In this document: piece by piece, positions 9,282 to 18,078 of the stretch | Position numbering within the stretch: the first letter of the stretch is position 1 | Layout of the letters: each line of letters opens with the position of its first letter | Assembly: GCA_949498175.1 (NCBI GenBank) | Contig: CATDDF010000080.1 | Location: 1 to 43,939 of the forward strand | Direction: 5' to 3' | DNA length: 43,939 nt | From: Alphaproteobacteria bacterium | GTDB lineage: Bacteria; Pseudomonadota; Alphaproteobacteria; RS24 | Notes under the pieces: generated by a model | What the model was told of the DNA's origin: nothing | The model's input: only the letters and a program-made list of their open reading frames with translations | The model's database searches: none | Translations under genes and position numbers: made by a program

Positions 9282-11654
9282 ATGAAAAAAATACTTACCA
9301 TTGCTACAGGTTTATTCGCCGTTACTTTATCACCCCTTTGGGCTCAAAATTATAATGATGCCGGCACGGAATATAGCACCGCCAAAACAGAGACGTGGAC
9401 TGAAGATGAAGCCAATGAACTTGTCCATTATCCCAGCGCATTTGCGTGTCTCATCAAAAATTCGCGCGGCGATGTAATCCCCAACGGCAATTGGGAAGGG
9501 CTTTTAGATGAGGCTGCCTGCGGGCTAGATAATACGGATGTAGACCAAGCGGGCGTGCAATATGGGCGAGGCATTTTCTCTTCGTCGCGCGCTTCCAACA
9601 GTTCGCCGCAAAATGTGACCGTCTGGTTTGAGTCCCTAAGCGGTCTCAAGTTTCTAGCCGATACAAGCGTTTCATCTGCGCCGACCGATGCAAACCCCGT
9701 CGGTGAATGGACCTTTTCCTTTTACCAGGCCGGCTTGGACGGTACTGTCGCTCCGGCCGACAGTACCGATTATGGTTATGTCGAGGTTGCTGAAAATAAT
9801 GGCGCGGTCACCATTACGACGGCCAATCTCTATAATGAGGGGTATGGCGATGAAGAAGACGCTGCCATTGTCAAATATAATGCCGATGGCACGGTATCAT
9901 TTGTCGGCTTTAGAATAGAAGAAGATTACGAGGAAGCCGTCGCCGGAAAGGCCAGTGACGATTATTATTATCGGGTAAAATTCCAAGGCGACGGTGTGGA
10001 TGTTGCCGGCCTTCGCAGTGGCAGCGCGTCAGCGCTCACTGCTCTGCTCAATATTGCTGATCCTCCAGATGCCTGCTTTGCGCGGGAAAATCCTTGGAAG
10101 AGTGTCAATCGTTATGAATTGTTTACCGAGAGCGGCGCGCGCGTAAATTTGGATGGCGGCTTTGGTTTTATAACCGGTTCATCAGGTCAGGGCACACGCG
10201 GTTATGTCGGCAATTGGGGCGTCTGGATGGAAGATAGAGAAAACAGTCCGTTTACTCCAAGCTCAACCAGCCTTGATATTCGGGCTGAAATTCCCGGTGA
10301 AAACGGGGTGCGTCTGCGATCGTTGGAATGGGCGCCCGGCAAATTATATAAACTTAACACGGTGGTTGAGGACTTGGCCGATGGGACCGTTTTCCGAACT
10401 TGGGCAGAAATTTCTCCGGGAAATTGGGGGGAAGTAGAGGCCACTTATGACGCCACTGCCGATGAGTTCATTTTGACAGATGAAGGTTCACCGGTTGGAA
10501 TACTGGACGCAGCAGCAGCAGCGAGTGCCCCTTGGCGGGTGCGATTCTGGTCGCCTGAAAAACGCACGGAAGTGATGTGGAACTACGCCGGCGCCGATTC
10601 CGCCGAAAAGGACAAAATCATATTTGACCTTAGAACGAAAATGTCAAAAAACGCCGACATATTGGAAAACGGAATAGCCCTTGCATCGCGCTATAACGGT
10701 GCGCCAAAAGCGGCTCTTCCCATTTCTGTAGCTAACAGTTCGCGTGAAAATTACTCGACCGGAACCGCTGGTGACTCCTACTTCTTTTCAGGGCTGAACC
10801 CCGGCACCAATATAGAACCGAGAACCTTATATATTGACAGTGATGGTGTGAGCGGCCTGACTGCTGATGACAAGCCCGTGCGGTTCGACTTTTTGGCCAC
10901 ACACTCGGTTGCCGGTCAAGCCTATCAGAGTTACTCGGATAGCTTCGATTCGGGTGAATATACCGGACAATGGCCATATAGCAGCTTTGAGCTTTATGAC
11001 CCTAATGACAGTGATTGTGCAGACCCGTCCTCCTCGGATTGTGACCGCTATGAATGGTCATTCGGAGCCATGCGCTGGGACCACTCCATCATCGCCACCG
11101 AAAACGACACTTTGGTAAATATTGATGAGCCGATTCAATTCGAATATACGCATGCTGCAGCCAATGAACGCAATGGTAATCAAATTTTTGAATATGTTAC
11201 GAATGATGATTACAATCCGGCGGCGCATACATTCAACAACTCAAAATTTGTGGTAGACAACACCACTTTTGCCAATCGGGTTTTTTATCTTGAATTTGAC
11301 GGCACCAATTTGCACGGGCTACCCAATGTTGTTATCGGTAATGATGATTATGGCCATTGGGTATCGCTTATCAATTTGCTGGACGGCACACAGCTCACTG
11401 CAACAGACAGCGGCGGCACGACGTATCGGGTGAAGGCGGTTGAGGTTAGCGAGACGCTTAATGAAGTGAGCTACGACATATGCGAGAATGAGGGGATTAC
11501 TTTCGAGGACCCATCAGGACTTGGTATCGGCCTTGGGGATGTTCCGGAGACGTCGCAAGAGAATATTCCGACATCGCTTTGGAGTGATAAACCGGATGAA
11601 AGCACGCTTTTATGCACCGTCACGCATGGAGATGCGACGGATTGCACCGAATAG
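9282..11654 (+). CDS. Large exported acidic protein of unknown family
   Basis: A 790-residue protein with a Sec signal peptide (MKKI, hydrophobic core, LWA cleavage near residue 21). The mature part is rich in Asp, Glu, Asn, Gly, Ser and Tyr, as in extracellular beta-rich proteins, has no transmembrane segment, and carries eight cysteines, several in close pairs such as SDCADPSSSDC and LLCTVTHGDATDC, which could form disulphides. The ATG at 9282 follows GGAGGG. It shares a transcript with the small lipoprotein and ends at a terminator, convergent with the type II secretion operon. No enzyme family or catalytic motif was recognised. Codon use and composition differ from the housekeeping neighbours only through the acidic, repetitive character. 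Secretion through the adjacent T2SS is an inference from position and export signal. Confidence 0.8.
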   Translation: MKKILTIATGLFAVTLSPLWAQNYNDAGTEYSTAKTETWTEDEANELVHYPSAFACLIKNSRGDVIPNGNWEGLLDEAACGLDNTDVDQAGVQYGRGIFSSSRASNSSPQNVTVWFESLSGLKFLADTSVSSAPTDANPVGEWTFSFYQAGLDGTVAPADSTDYGYVEVAENNGAVTITTANLYNEGYGDEEDAAIVKYNADGTVSFVGFRIEEDYEEAVAGKASDDYYYRVKFQGDGVDVAGLRSGSASALTALLNIADPPDACFARENPWKSVNRYELFTESGARVNLDGGFGFITGSSGQGTRGYVGNWGVWMEDRENSPFTPSSTSLDIRAEIPGENGVRLRSLEWAPGKLYKLNTVVEDLADGTVFRTWAEISPGNWGEVEATYDATADEFILTDEGSPVGILDAAAAASAPWRVRFWSPEKRTEVMWNYAGADSAEKDKIIFDLRTKMSKNADILENGIALASRYNGAPKAALPISVANSSRENYSTGTAGDSYFFSGLNPGTNIEPRTLYIDSDGVSGLTADDKPVRFDFLATHSVAGQAYQSYSDSFDSGEYTGQWPYSSFELYDPNDSDCADPSSSDCDRYEWSFGAMRWDHSIIATENDTLVNIDEPIQFEYTHAAANERNGNQIFEYVTNDDYNPAAHTFNNSKFVVDNTTFANRVFYLEFDGTNLHGLPNVVIGNDDYGHWVSLINLLDGTQLTATDSGGTTYRVKAVEVSETLNEVSYDICENEGITFEDPSGLGIGLGDVPETSQENIPTSLWSDKPDESTLLCTVTHGDATDCTE
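9740..9768. repeat. 11-bp perfect inverted repeat inside the 790-residue-protein gene
   Basis: CGGTACTGTCG (9740-9750) and CGACAGTACCG (9758-9768) flank a 7-base loop within the coding sequence, around codon 155. The encoded residues are unremarkable, so a mRNA hairpin or a recognition site is possible. Confidence 0.6.
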
Positions 11655-11660
11655 TCTACT

Positions 11661-11688
11661 AAAAGCCCGGCCCTGTGCCGGGCTTTTT
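11661..11688 (+). terminator. Rho-independent terminator between convergent genes
   Basis: AAAAGCCCGGC (11661-11671), 5-base loop, GCCGGGCTTTT (11677-11687) with five T residues at 11684-11688. The A-run on the 5' side means it can also work for the minus-strand T2SS operon, whose last stop codon is at 11700. Confidence 0.9.
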
Positions 11689-11699
11689 ATGGCGTCACC

Positions 11700-12161
11700 C
11701 TAATTGCGGCAGCCATATAAGCCGACCACCGGAATCACGGTTTCGCGTCCCGATGTTTCTGCCAGAACAATACGGCCAGTCGGCACAGCAATGCCTTTCA
11801 GCACATTGCGCCCTTCCTCGACAAGAAGCGACACCTCCATTTTGAGGCCGTCAACGTCAAAAACCTGTTCGGCAAAAAACCCATCTATGATTTGTCGGTC
11901 ACTGGCGATGCGTGATATGGAACTGCCCGGTCGAAATGGGATAATCACCTTTTTGGTGCCGGTATTTTGAAAAAATTGTAGCGGTTTCCCTTCGCTTTGC
12001 CCCCAAAGAAACAGCCCGCATTGCCCTGTGTCGAGATTTTGCGGGCCGAGGCGGCTTTGGGTCACGCTCAGCGGGTCAAAATCCTTTTCTGAAACTGTCG
12101 GTGCATTGGCGCAAGCACTCAAAAAACCGGCGGCCAACAGGCTGATGGATAAATGTCGCAT
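11700..12161 (-). CDS. Small lipoprotein at the end of the T2SS operon
   Basis: A 153-residue protein with a lipoprotein signal peptide (MRHLSISLLAAGFLSAC, lipobox LSAC at Cys17). The start at 12161 is fixed by a TGATG overlap with the gspN stop and by AGAGGA upstream; a longer frame to 12191 exists but would bury the signal. The mature region contains two further cysteines (TGQCGLFLW and the C-terminal GLYGC) that could pair. No family was recognised. As the twelfth gene of the operon it is probably translated by coupling to gspN. A role in secretin targeting (pilotin) or as an outer-membrane accessory is a reasonable guess, without a sequence match to known pilotins. Confidence 0.75.
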   Translation of the reverse strand: MRHLSISLLAAGFLSACANAPTVSEKDFDPLSVTQSRLGPQNLDTGQCGLFLWGQSEGKPLQFFQNTGTKKVIIPFRPGSSISRIASDRQIIDGFFAEQVFDVDGLKMEVSLLVEEGRNVLKGIAVPTGRIVLAETSGRETVIPVVGLYGCRN

Positions 12162-12925
12162 CACAATAATCCTCTTAACTTGGCGCGCCATTGGCCGTTT
12201 TGCTTCTTGAACCCGGCCTGCCGTAAAGCGGCGCGCGCATTGCGGCTTTCGGTTAGCCTATCATCAAGCGTCAGGTCAATCTCGGCATCATAATTGCGCC
12301 CGTTAATATCACCGCGTATGACCGCGACCAAACCATTATCTACCGGATTGAGAAGGAAAGCGATGCGCCCGCGTTCACAATTTGCACTGCCTTCCCAACG
12401 CGTGCCTTGTGGCACTATCAGTGCCAAAGCGGCAATATTGACCTGCATTGTTACCGCAATGTCACCGGTGACGCATTGCCCATCATAGGTCAACGCCAAT
12501 TCGGAAGCGGAAATGCCGATGCGCGGATTGAATTCGGTCTGACTGAGTTGCAAAGGGTAATTCACCTCTGCCGATAATGCTTGCAGTTTAATGCGCGCGC
12601 CGTCCAAGCCGTAAAGACGACCTTCAACCCGAGCCATGCCGCCGCTCAAGGAAAATGCTCCAACCGTTCCATCGGTCAATAAGTCAAGCGGCGTAAAACT
12701 GTATGTGCCGCTTTGAAATCGCATATTTCGGAACTCAATGGCCTGAAACCGTCCGTCCCAAATTGTGCCTGATGCACCTTTAATATTGATACCGGCTTGC
12801 GCGGTATAGGGGAGAACAAGCGCGGCAGGCAAGCGCGCCAAACTCGCGGCCATGAAAACGATGATAAATAGGGCGAGCAAAACACTTTCCGCGCGCGCCC
12901 AAGCGATGAGCGATGCAGGCCTCAT
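12161..12925 (-). CDS. gspN: T2SS protein GspN
   Basis: A 254-residue bitopic inner-membrane protein. One N-terminal membrane segment (about residues 14-38) is followed by a periplasmic beta-rich domain with the GASGTIWDGRF sequence characteristic of the T2SS N family and related AsmA-like folds. Two cysteines (GQC and ANC) may form a disulphide. It shares one base with the gspM stop (TAATG) and one with the following lipoprotein (TGATG). GspN is absent from many T2SS and its function is not settled. Confidence 0.85.
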   Translation of the reverse strand: MRPASLIAWARAESVLLALFIIVFMAASLARLPAALVLPYTAQAGINIKGASGTIWDGRFQAIEFRNMRFQSGTYSFTPLDLLTDGTVGAFSLSGGMARVEGRLYGLDGARIKLQALSAEVNYPLQLSQTEFNPRIGISASELALTYDGQCVTGDIAVTMQVNIAALALIVPQGTRWEGSANCERGRIAFLLNPVDNGLVAVIRGDINGRNYDAEIDLTLDDRLTESRNARAALRQAGFKKQNGQWRAKLRGLL

Positions 12926-13422
12926 TATAAACCGCCTGCAAAACGAATATCGGCGTTGAGCCGTGAGCCTTGAGCCGATTTGCTTATGGACAGGGCTCTG
13001 ACCGACACGGCTTTTTTGTTTTCCACTTCATTCAGCCAAGCAAATAAGGCGGCGGCCGGCACATTGCTGACGGCGACGCGAAAACCCGGATTGAGCGGTT
13101 CAATTTGCTCCACCGCTATACCTTGCGCGCGCGCCGCCTCAATAATACGCACACGCGGTGGCTTTTGCGTATCGGCTTGCGTCGGCGCACCGGCCTCCAG
13201 CTGGCTCAACAAAACCTCAATGCGCGTCATGCGGTCTGCAGCATTGGCAAAATCGCGGGCGGCGGCTTGCTGATAGGCCGCTACGGGGCGTAGCAGCGCA
13301 ACATATAGGGCAAAAAGGCCGAGGGCGCTGAGCATTAAGACAAACGCCGTTTGCTCGCGCCGGGTCATACGCCGCCACAGTCGCTCAAATTGATTTCTGA
13401 TGCTTGCCGTCGCGTCCATCAT
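12925..13422 (-). CDS. gspM: T2SS protein GspM
   Basis: A 165-residue inner-membrane protein of the secretion platform. A cytoplasmic N-terminus (about 25 residues) is followed by a single membrane helix (FVLMLSALGLFALYVALL), a coiled stretch, and a periplasmic ferredoxin-like domain that in characterised systems pairs with GspL. Its start overlaps the gspL stop by 4 bases (ATGA), with a second ATG one codon later. Identification rests on topology, size and position as well as weak family resemblance (FAWLNEVENK region). Confidence 0.87.
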   Translation of the reverse strand: MMDATASIRNQFERLWRRMTRREQTAFVLMLSALGLFALYVALLRPVAAYQQAAARDFANAADRMTRIEVLLSQLEAGAPTQADTQKPPRVRIIEAARAQGIAVEQIEPLNPGFRVAVSNVPAAALFAWLNEVENKKAVSVRALSISKSAQGSRLNADIRFAGGL

Positions 13423-14420
13423 CTTGCTCCCGTGCGACGGGTCAAGCCCAAATTAAAGCGACCGATCACCAGATTCTCGTCCTGTTCGCTTGTGCCTTCA
13501 GTGACCCGAAAACCGGCCTGCATAAGCCGCAAACGACCCGCTTCAAGCGCGCTGAAATCAGTCGTGGAGACGGTAACTTCAAGTCCTTGCGCGCGCTCAG
13601 CGTCAAACTCGATCTCTTCCAAGCGCATATTGGGTAATGCGGCCAGCGTTGCCATGAGCCGCGTCGTTTGCCCGCTAAATGAGGCACTGCCGCTCATGCC
13701 GAGCTTATTGCGCAATTGCGCTTCCAAATTGACAAAGCGCCGCGTGTCGGGAAACAATTTCATAAAACGCGCTTCGGCTTGCGCTTCCATATTGGCGCGG
13801 TGGCGCTCGCTGTTAAAGGCATCAAGCAATCCGGCGCCGAGCCAGACCAGCAGTGCCGCCGCCATCAAAATGAGCGGGCGTCGCCAATTCTGTACCAGAG
13901 CGCCAAGCGGCAATTGCGCGCCATAGCGACCAATGGCAAATCCGGCCTCTTGGGTCGGTAGCGCATCGGCGCGGCCTGGATGGGTTTTACTATCGTTCAG
14001 TAGGCTGGCGGCAAGATGTTTTGGCAAACGAAAACCGCTACCATCTGCGCGCCGCGCGAGAATGTCATTGCCATCTTCCAGCACGGCAATACCGTCGGAA
14101 GGTTTCCCGACTGTCATATAGTCCGGCCATATACCCAATAATTCGAGATTACGCGCGCGCGCTTCATCCATTAAATCATCCAGCGTATCGCGAGAACAGG
14201 CGAATACGATATGCTGCCCGTCTTGGGCGGGGCTATGGCAAAACACCATATCGCTGCTATCGGCGGTAAGATAATCGGACATGATATGCGGCAGGGCGCG
14301 CTCCAGCTTAGACGGCGGTAAGGCGGGTAAGGTCAGGCAAAAGCTTGACACATGGCGTCCCGGCAAAAGCCCTAACGCCTGTTTTTCGCTATCGCCCAGA
14401 TTTATAAATCGTTCAACCAT
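13419..14420 (-). CDS. gspL: T2SS protein GspL
   Basis: A 333-residue platform protein. The cytoplasmic part (about residues 1-180) should have the actin-like fold that binds the GspE ATPase; a membrane helix (LILMAAALLVWLGAGLL) and a periplasmic domain follow. The cytoplasmic region is shorter than in the well-studied gammaproteobacterial proteins. The ATG at 14420 is used; a GTG three codons earlier (14429) is an alternative because neither has a strong Shine-Dalgarno sequence. It overlaps gspM by 4 bases and follows gspK by 12. Confidence 0.88.
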   Translation of the reverse strand: MVERFINLGDSEKQALGLLPGRHVSSFCLTLPALPPSKLERALPHIMSDYLTADSSDMVFCHSPAQDGQHIVFACSRDTLDDLMDEARARNLELLGIWPDYMTVGKPSDGIAVLEDGNDILARRADGSGFRLPKHLAASLLNDSKTHPGRADALPTQEAGFAIGRYGAQLPLGALVQNWRRPLILMAAALLVWLGAGLLDAFNSERHRANMEAQAEARFMKLFPDTRRFVNLEAQLRNKLGMSGSASFSGQTTRLMATLAALPNMRLEEIEFDAERAQGLEVTVSTTDFSALEAGRLRLMQAGFRVTEGTSEQDENLVIGRFNLGLTRRTGAR

Positions 14421-14432
14421 GCCACTCACAAA

Positions 14433-15416
14433 TTACATGTCGCCGAAATGACGGCTGATAATAGTGTAGGTGCCATTGGGATAAAAGTGTATGTCCGATT
14501 TCATGCGGTTTTTAACCCCTGCCAATTCTACGTCTATCATCACATTCAAACGCCGCGGATAAGTGGCAAAAAATGATTTTCTGACTCCCGCCAAGTCGCG
14601 ATAGGCCAAGGCAGGATGCTCCCAAAACCGCGTCATATCGGTGAAGCCTTGCTTCGGTCGGTCGGCAATCAGACCGCGCATTTCGTTTTCGTTGACTGTC
14701 GGCCCCAACAAAGCCGCCAAAAGCGGGGCGTGGCGTTCCGACAATGTGTTAATATTGATAAAGCTGTTCAAGACAACCGCATCAGCGCAAATTAACTCAC
14801 CCAATTGCTTCATCAGCTGTGGCGTGACATCGCGCACCAACCGCATCTCCCAAACACTGCTCATCGGTGCATTGGGGGCTTGATAGGCGGGCGCGCGGTC
14901 GGCATAAAAATCGCTCTCTGCACCGAGTGGCAATGGTTTGGCATCACTATCTTGCCAATCGGCCAATGCTGAGCTTATCGCCAAAGCGGCTTGCGACCCC
15001 AACCCATATGCGCGCAAGAGGCGGGAAAATTGCTCAACGGCTGCCATATTGGCCGTCCAGCCTTTGGCATAACTGCCCGAAACAAGGCCGGCCAGATTGA
15101 AGCAATTAGTGGCATCACGTAATTCACCGACCAATTGCGCCCCATCAAGGTTTTGTTGAAAACGGTTTTTCCCCTCGCTTATCAAAATTTGTAATGGCAT
15201 GCGGTCCCGCACCAATTGGCGGCCCACATTAATCGCCAGCATTTCCGCGCCCAAGGCATAATGGTGAGATTGTGATTCATGGGTTTTCGCGCCGCTCAAT
15301 GCAATCAGCCGTGATAGGCTCTCGAAAGAGAAAACCGCCATGCTGCTCATTACGGCAATAATGCCTAAGACCAGCACCAGAGCGGCGCCCTTTTCGCTAT
15401 CATTGCGGCGCGCCAT
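14433..15416 (-). CDS. gspK: T2SS minor pseudopilin GspK
   Basis: A 327-residue minor pseudopilin, the largest and the one that caps the pseudopilus tip with GspI and GspJ. The leader MARRNDSEKG is followed by the hydrophobic helix AALVLVLGIIAVMSSMAV; as usual for GspK, position +5 after the cleavage site is not Glu. The alpha-helical insertion and the NINTLSERHAPLLAALL motif are typical. The start at 15416 makes a TGATG overlap with gspJ; a longer frame to 15464 is less likely. A prepilin peptidase is needed for processing and is not encoded in the window. Confidence 0.9.
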   Translation of the reverse strand: MARRNDSEKGAALVLVLGIIAVMSSMAVFSFESLSRLIALSGAKTHESQSHHYALGAEMLAINVGRQLVRDRMPLQILISEGKNRFQQNLDGAQLVGELRDATNCFNLAGLVSGSYAKGWTANMAAVEQFSRLLRAYGLGSQAALAISSALADWQDSDAKPLPLGAESDFYADRAPAYQAPNAPMSSVWEMRLVRDVTPQLMKQLGELICADAVVLNSFININTLSERHAPLLAALLGPTVNENEMRGLIADRPKQGFTDMTRFWEHPALAYRDLAGVRKSFFATYPRRLNVMIDVELAGVKNRMKSDIHFYPNGTYTIISRHFGDM

Positions 15417-16027
15417 CAATAAATCCCCTCGGGCAGGCGAAACACATGCACGTAATGTTGCCATGCCAGCTTAACCAAGGGTGGTAAATCGCTGCGCTGG
15501 CCGTAAAACCGGCCATTGGCATGGCCGACAAACCAGCTCTCTTGCCATTCCCTACCATTGTGAAAGCGTGCTTCAATTTCGCCAATCTCGGTAATCAAAA
15601 CAAATTCACGCATAGGCGTGTCAATAGCGGCATCGGGATAGGCAAAGCTGCGGCGCACCAAATGCCCTTCTGAGAGGCAATAGGCGACCGACTCAATATC
15701 TGCTTTGCGCGCATCATATTGCGCCGCTACAGCAGCGCGGCGGGCAAAGCGCAAAAAACACGCCTTGTTGTCATCGCCCTCAAAAGCTGCCGCTTCGCTG
15801 GTCAGGCCGTGCGGTCTTAAAACAGCGTGTGACAAATCTTCGGCCAAAAGACTGCGCGCATGCATCATATTGGTCAACTTGTCCAGACGCTTTTGCTGAC
15901 CGTCACCGCTGGTCAAGAAATTTGAGAAAATCAATACTGAAGCCGTGCTGACCATTGCAAGCAGTGCCAGCGCGACCATCGTTTCGACCAACGAAAACCC
16001 GGCCTCATTTTTGCTTGCTCCCATCAT
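15416..16027 (-). CDS. gspJ: T2SS minor pseudopilin GspJ
   Basis: A 203-residue minor pseudopilin. The short leader ending AG is followed by FSLVETMVALALL with the conserved Glu at +5, then a globular periplasmic domain with two cysteines (NKACF and AYCLS). Its start overlaps the gspI stop by 4 bases, and a second ATG lies one codon later. In other systems GspJ joins GspI and GspK at the pseudopilus tip. Confidence 0.9.
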   Translation of the reverse strand: MMGASKNEAGFSLVETMVALALLAMVSTASVLIFSNFLTSGDGQQKRLDKLTNMMHARSLLAEDLSHAVLRPHGLTSEAAAFEGDDNKACFLRFARRAAVAAQYDARKADIESVAYCLSEGHLVRRSFAYPDAAIDTPMREFVLITEIGEIEARFHNGREWQESWFVGHANGRFYGQRSDLPPLVKLAWQHYVHVFRLPEGIY

Positions 16028-16416
16028 TTTTGCGCCCGCTGAAAGCCCACCAGCGAGGCCAATGTTCCGCTCTTGCCGCGTCGTGCGACGTTGACGGTTA
16101 TTTTAACCAACTCTGTATCGGCACCGTTGCGGCGCTCGAGCTGGCGTCGGATTCGATAGGAAAAATCCAGCGCGCCCTGTTTTTGTGTGCCGCGTTTTGT
16201 GCCCTTGGTTTCGGTTTCAAAAGCGGTGGCTTCATTGAGCAAATTTTCGGCCACCATGCCGGCCAAAACGCGTTCTTCCAGTCGTGCCGCATTACGCATG
16301 GCATCACCTTGTGACAGTAAAAGCGGGATGACGACCAAAGAGAGAAGCGATACGGCGACCATTAGCTCAAGCAGGGAAAAGCCCGCTTGCGCATTGAACT
16401 GTCGCTTATCCGGCAT
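16024..16416 (-). CDS. gspI: T2SS minor pseudopilin GspI
   Basis: A 130-residue minor pseudopilin. Cleavage after AQAG gives FSLLELMVAVSLLSL with Glu at +5, and the following MVAENLLNE is the characteristic GspI sequence after the first helix. It overlaps the gspG stop by one base (TAATG) and gspJ by four. It directly follows gspG, where gspH is normally found. Confidence 0.92.
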   Translation of the reverse strand: MPDKRQFNAQAGFSLLELMVAVSLLSLVVIPLLLSQGDAMRNAARLEERVLAGMVAENLLNEATAFETETKGTKRGTQKQGALDFSYRIRRQLERRNGADTELVKITVNVARRGKSGTLASLVGFQRAQK

Positions 16417-16823
16417 TATTGCTGCTGCAGCCAGTTGCCGATATCGGCATCCTCGCCTTCGCCACCCAGCCGCCCGTCGGCCCCGAACGACATGACATCA
16501 AAAACGCCGTTCTCGCCCGGTATTAGATAGACATAATCATTGCCCCACGGGTCTTTTGGCAGCGCCTTAATATAGCCTGGTGTCGCACCATCAGGCAGCA
16601 AAGCCTCCAGTCCGTCATCCATGCTTGGATAACGCAGATTTTCCAGTCGGAACATTTCTATCGCCTGCGCTAAAATGGCGACATCGGCGCGCGCTTTTTC
16701 ACTCATGGCGCGGTCTTGACTGGGCAGCACGTTGAGCGCGACTACCGAGGTGAGGAGCCCGATAATGACAATAACCACCATTAATTCGATGAAGGAAAAA
16801 CCGTTTTCAGCCTGTTTACGCAT
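16416..16823 (-). CDS. gspG: T2SS major pseudopilin GspG
   Basis: A 135-residue major pseudopilin that builds the periplasmic pseudopilus. The short leader MRKQAENG precedes FSFIELMVVIVIIGLL with Glu at +5. The C-terminal LPKDPWGNDYVYLIPGENG...DVMSFGADGRLGGEGEDADIGNW is the calcium-site region found in all GspG proteins. The start follows AGGGTCGG, eight bases after the gspF stop. Confidence 0.96.
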   Translation of the reverse strand: MRKQAENGFSFIELMVVIVIIGLLTSVVALNVLPSQDRAMSEKARADVAILAQAIEMFRLENLRYPSMDDGLEALLPDGATPGYIKALPKDPWGNDYVYLIPGENGVFDVMSFGADGRLGGEGEDADIGNWLQQQ

Positions 16824-16831
16824 AACCGACC

Positions 16832-18061
16832 CTAACTCAAAATCAGCGAATTCAACTGCATGATTGGTAGCATGATTGCCATGACGATTAAACCGACCAG
16901 CAAGCCCATTATCACCACAATCACCGGCTCCAAAAGATTGAGCATGGATTGAGTCCAGCCTTCTATTTCCTGCTCCAGATAATCTGCAGTTTTCATCAAC
17001 AAATGCGCCAAGGTTCCGGATTTTTCGCCTATGCCAACCATATAAATCAACAGTGGCGAAAACACCTCACTGGTACGAAAAGCGCGGGCCAAGGCGCGGC
17101 CTTCATACACATCACTGTAAATTTCATCAACCGCTTGCCTGAGGCGCAGATTGGTTTGCGTTTCGCGGGCCGCATTAAGTGCCTCCAATGCCGGACTGCC
17201 GCCTTCAATCAATGTGCCGAGCGTGCGCGCCAGCCTTGCACTATTGACGGTCTGAATAAATTTCCCGAGCACGGGCAAGGACAAAAGGCGACTGTCGAGC
17301 CGCAAACGGCACGCCTCATCCCGCCAGCGTTGGCGTAAGAGAAAAATTCCGCCGAGCAAAAGCACGGCCAATACTGGCCCATAACTCGTCAGCATATCCG
17401 ACAATCCAAGCACCAGCCGCGTCGGCAAGGGCAGTTGTGTTTGAAACGTATCGAATTGACCGGCGATTTTCGGCACGACAACAGTTATCAGTAAAGTTAA
17501 TACGCCGAGCGCAACAATGGCCAAGACGGCGGGATAAACCAAGGCGGCGCGCACACGGTCCCGCACGGCTTGGGTTTTTTCGCCATAACTGGCGACGCGG
17601 TCCAGTATTTCGGCGAGGTCACCGGAGGCTTCACCGGCGGTAATCATTGCCACGTACAGCGCACCGAAAGAGGCCGGTTCGCGACGCATGGACTCGGACA
17701 GTTTTTTACCCTCAACCACTTGGCTGCGTATATTGGTCAAAACTTCGCGAATAACCGGTTTGGTGTTTTGCATGGCAATGGATTGTAGCGTCTCATCGAC
17801 GGAAATGCCGGCGCCAATCATTGTTGCCATTTGTCTTGTGACAAGCGCCAAATCGCGAGCCCCGATGGCCGCGCCGCGTCGTGAGAAGAAAGGCAGTAAT
17901 TGTCTTCGGCCTTTCTCTGCTGCCACGGTCTCGTCAAGATTGAGCGGAAACAGGGCTTGGCCTTGCAAATTGCGCCGCGCCTCGCTCAAGCTTTCAGCTG
18001 CGATAACACCCTTACGGGTTTTGCCCTTTTCATCGACAGCAACATATTGATAGGTGGGCAT
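16832..18061 (-). CDS. gspF: T2SS inner-membrane platform protein GspF
   Basis: A 409-residue polytopic protein at the centre of the secretion platform. It has the duplicated cytoplasmic helical domain (around residues 70-170 and 270-370) and three membrane segments, the last near the C-terminus (PVIVVIMGLLVGLIVMAIMLP). The N-terminal YQYVAVDEKGKTRKGVI is typical. It is 17 bases downstream of gspE, with a weak Shine-Dalgarno sequence. Confidence 0.95.
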   Translation of the reverse strand: MPTYQYVAVDEKGKTRKGVIAAESLSEARRNLQGQALFPLNLDETVAAEKGRRQLLPFFSRRGAAIGARDLALVTRQMATMIGAGISVDETLQSIAMQNTKPVIREVLTNIRSQVVEGKKLSESMRREPASFGALYVAMITAGEASGDLAEILDRVASYGEKTQAVRDRVRAALVYPAVLAIVALGVLTLLITVVVPKIAGQFDTFQTQLPLPTRLVLGLSDMLTSYGPVLAVLLLGGIFLLRQRWRDEACRLRLDSRLLSLPVLGKFIQTVNSARLARTLGTLIEGGSPALEALNAARETQTNLRLRQAVDEIYSDVYEGRALARAFRTSEVFSPLLIYMVGIGEKSGTLAHLLMKTADYLEQEIEGWTQSMLNLLEPVIVVIMGLLVGLIVMAIMLPIMQLNSLILS

Positions 18062-18078
18062 GGCTGCGCGACCTTGCT

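Noticed and set aside
9016-9285. Plus-strand open frame of 89 codons over the small lipoprotein region
   Set aside because: Starts at a poor site and runs in another frame across the lipoprotein gene; the lipobox frame at 9099 with AGGAG is better supported.
9099-9300. Idea that the 52-residue lipoprotein is the broken N-terminus of the 790-residue protein
   Set aside because: The downstream gene has its own ribosome-binding site and Sec signal peptide, so it does not need the lipoprotein start.
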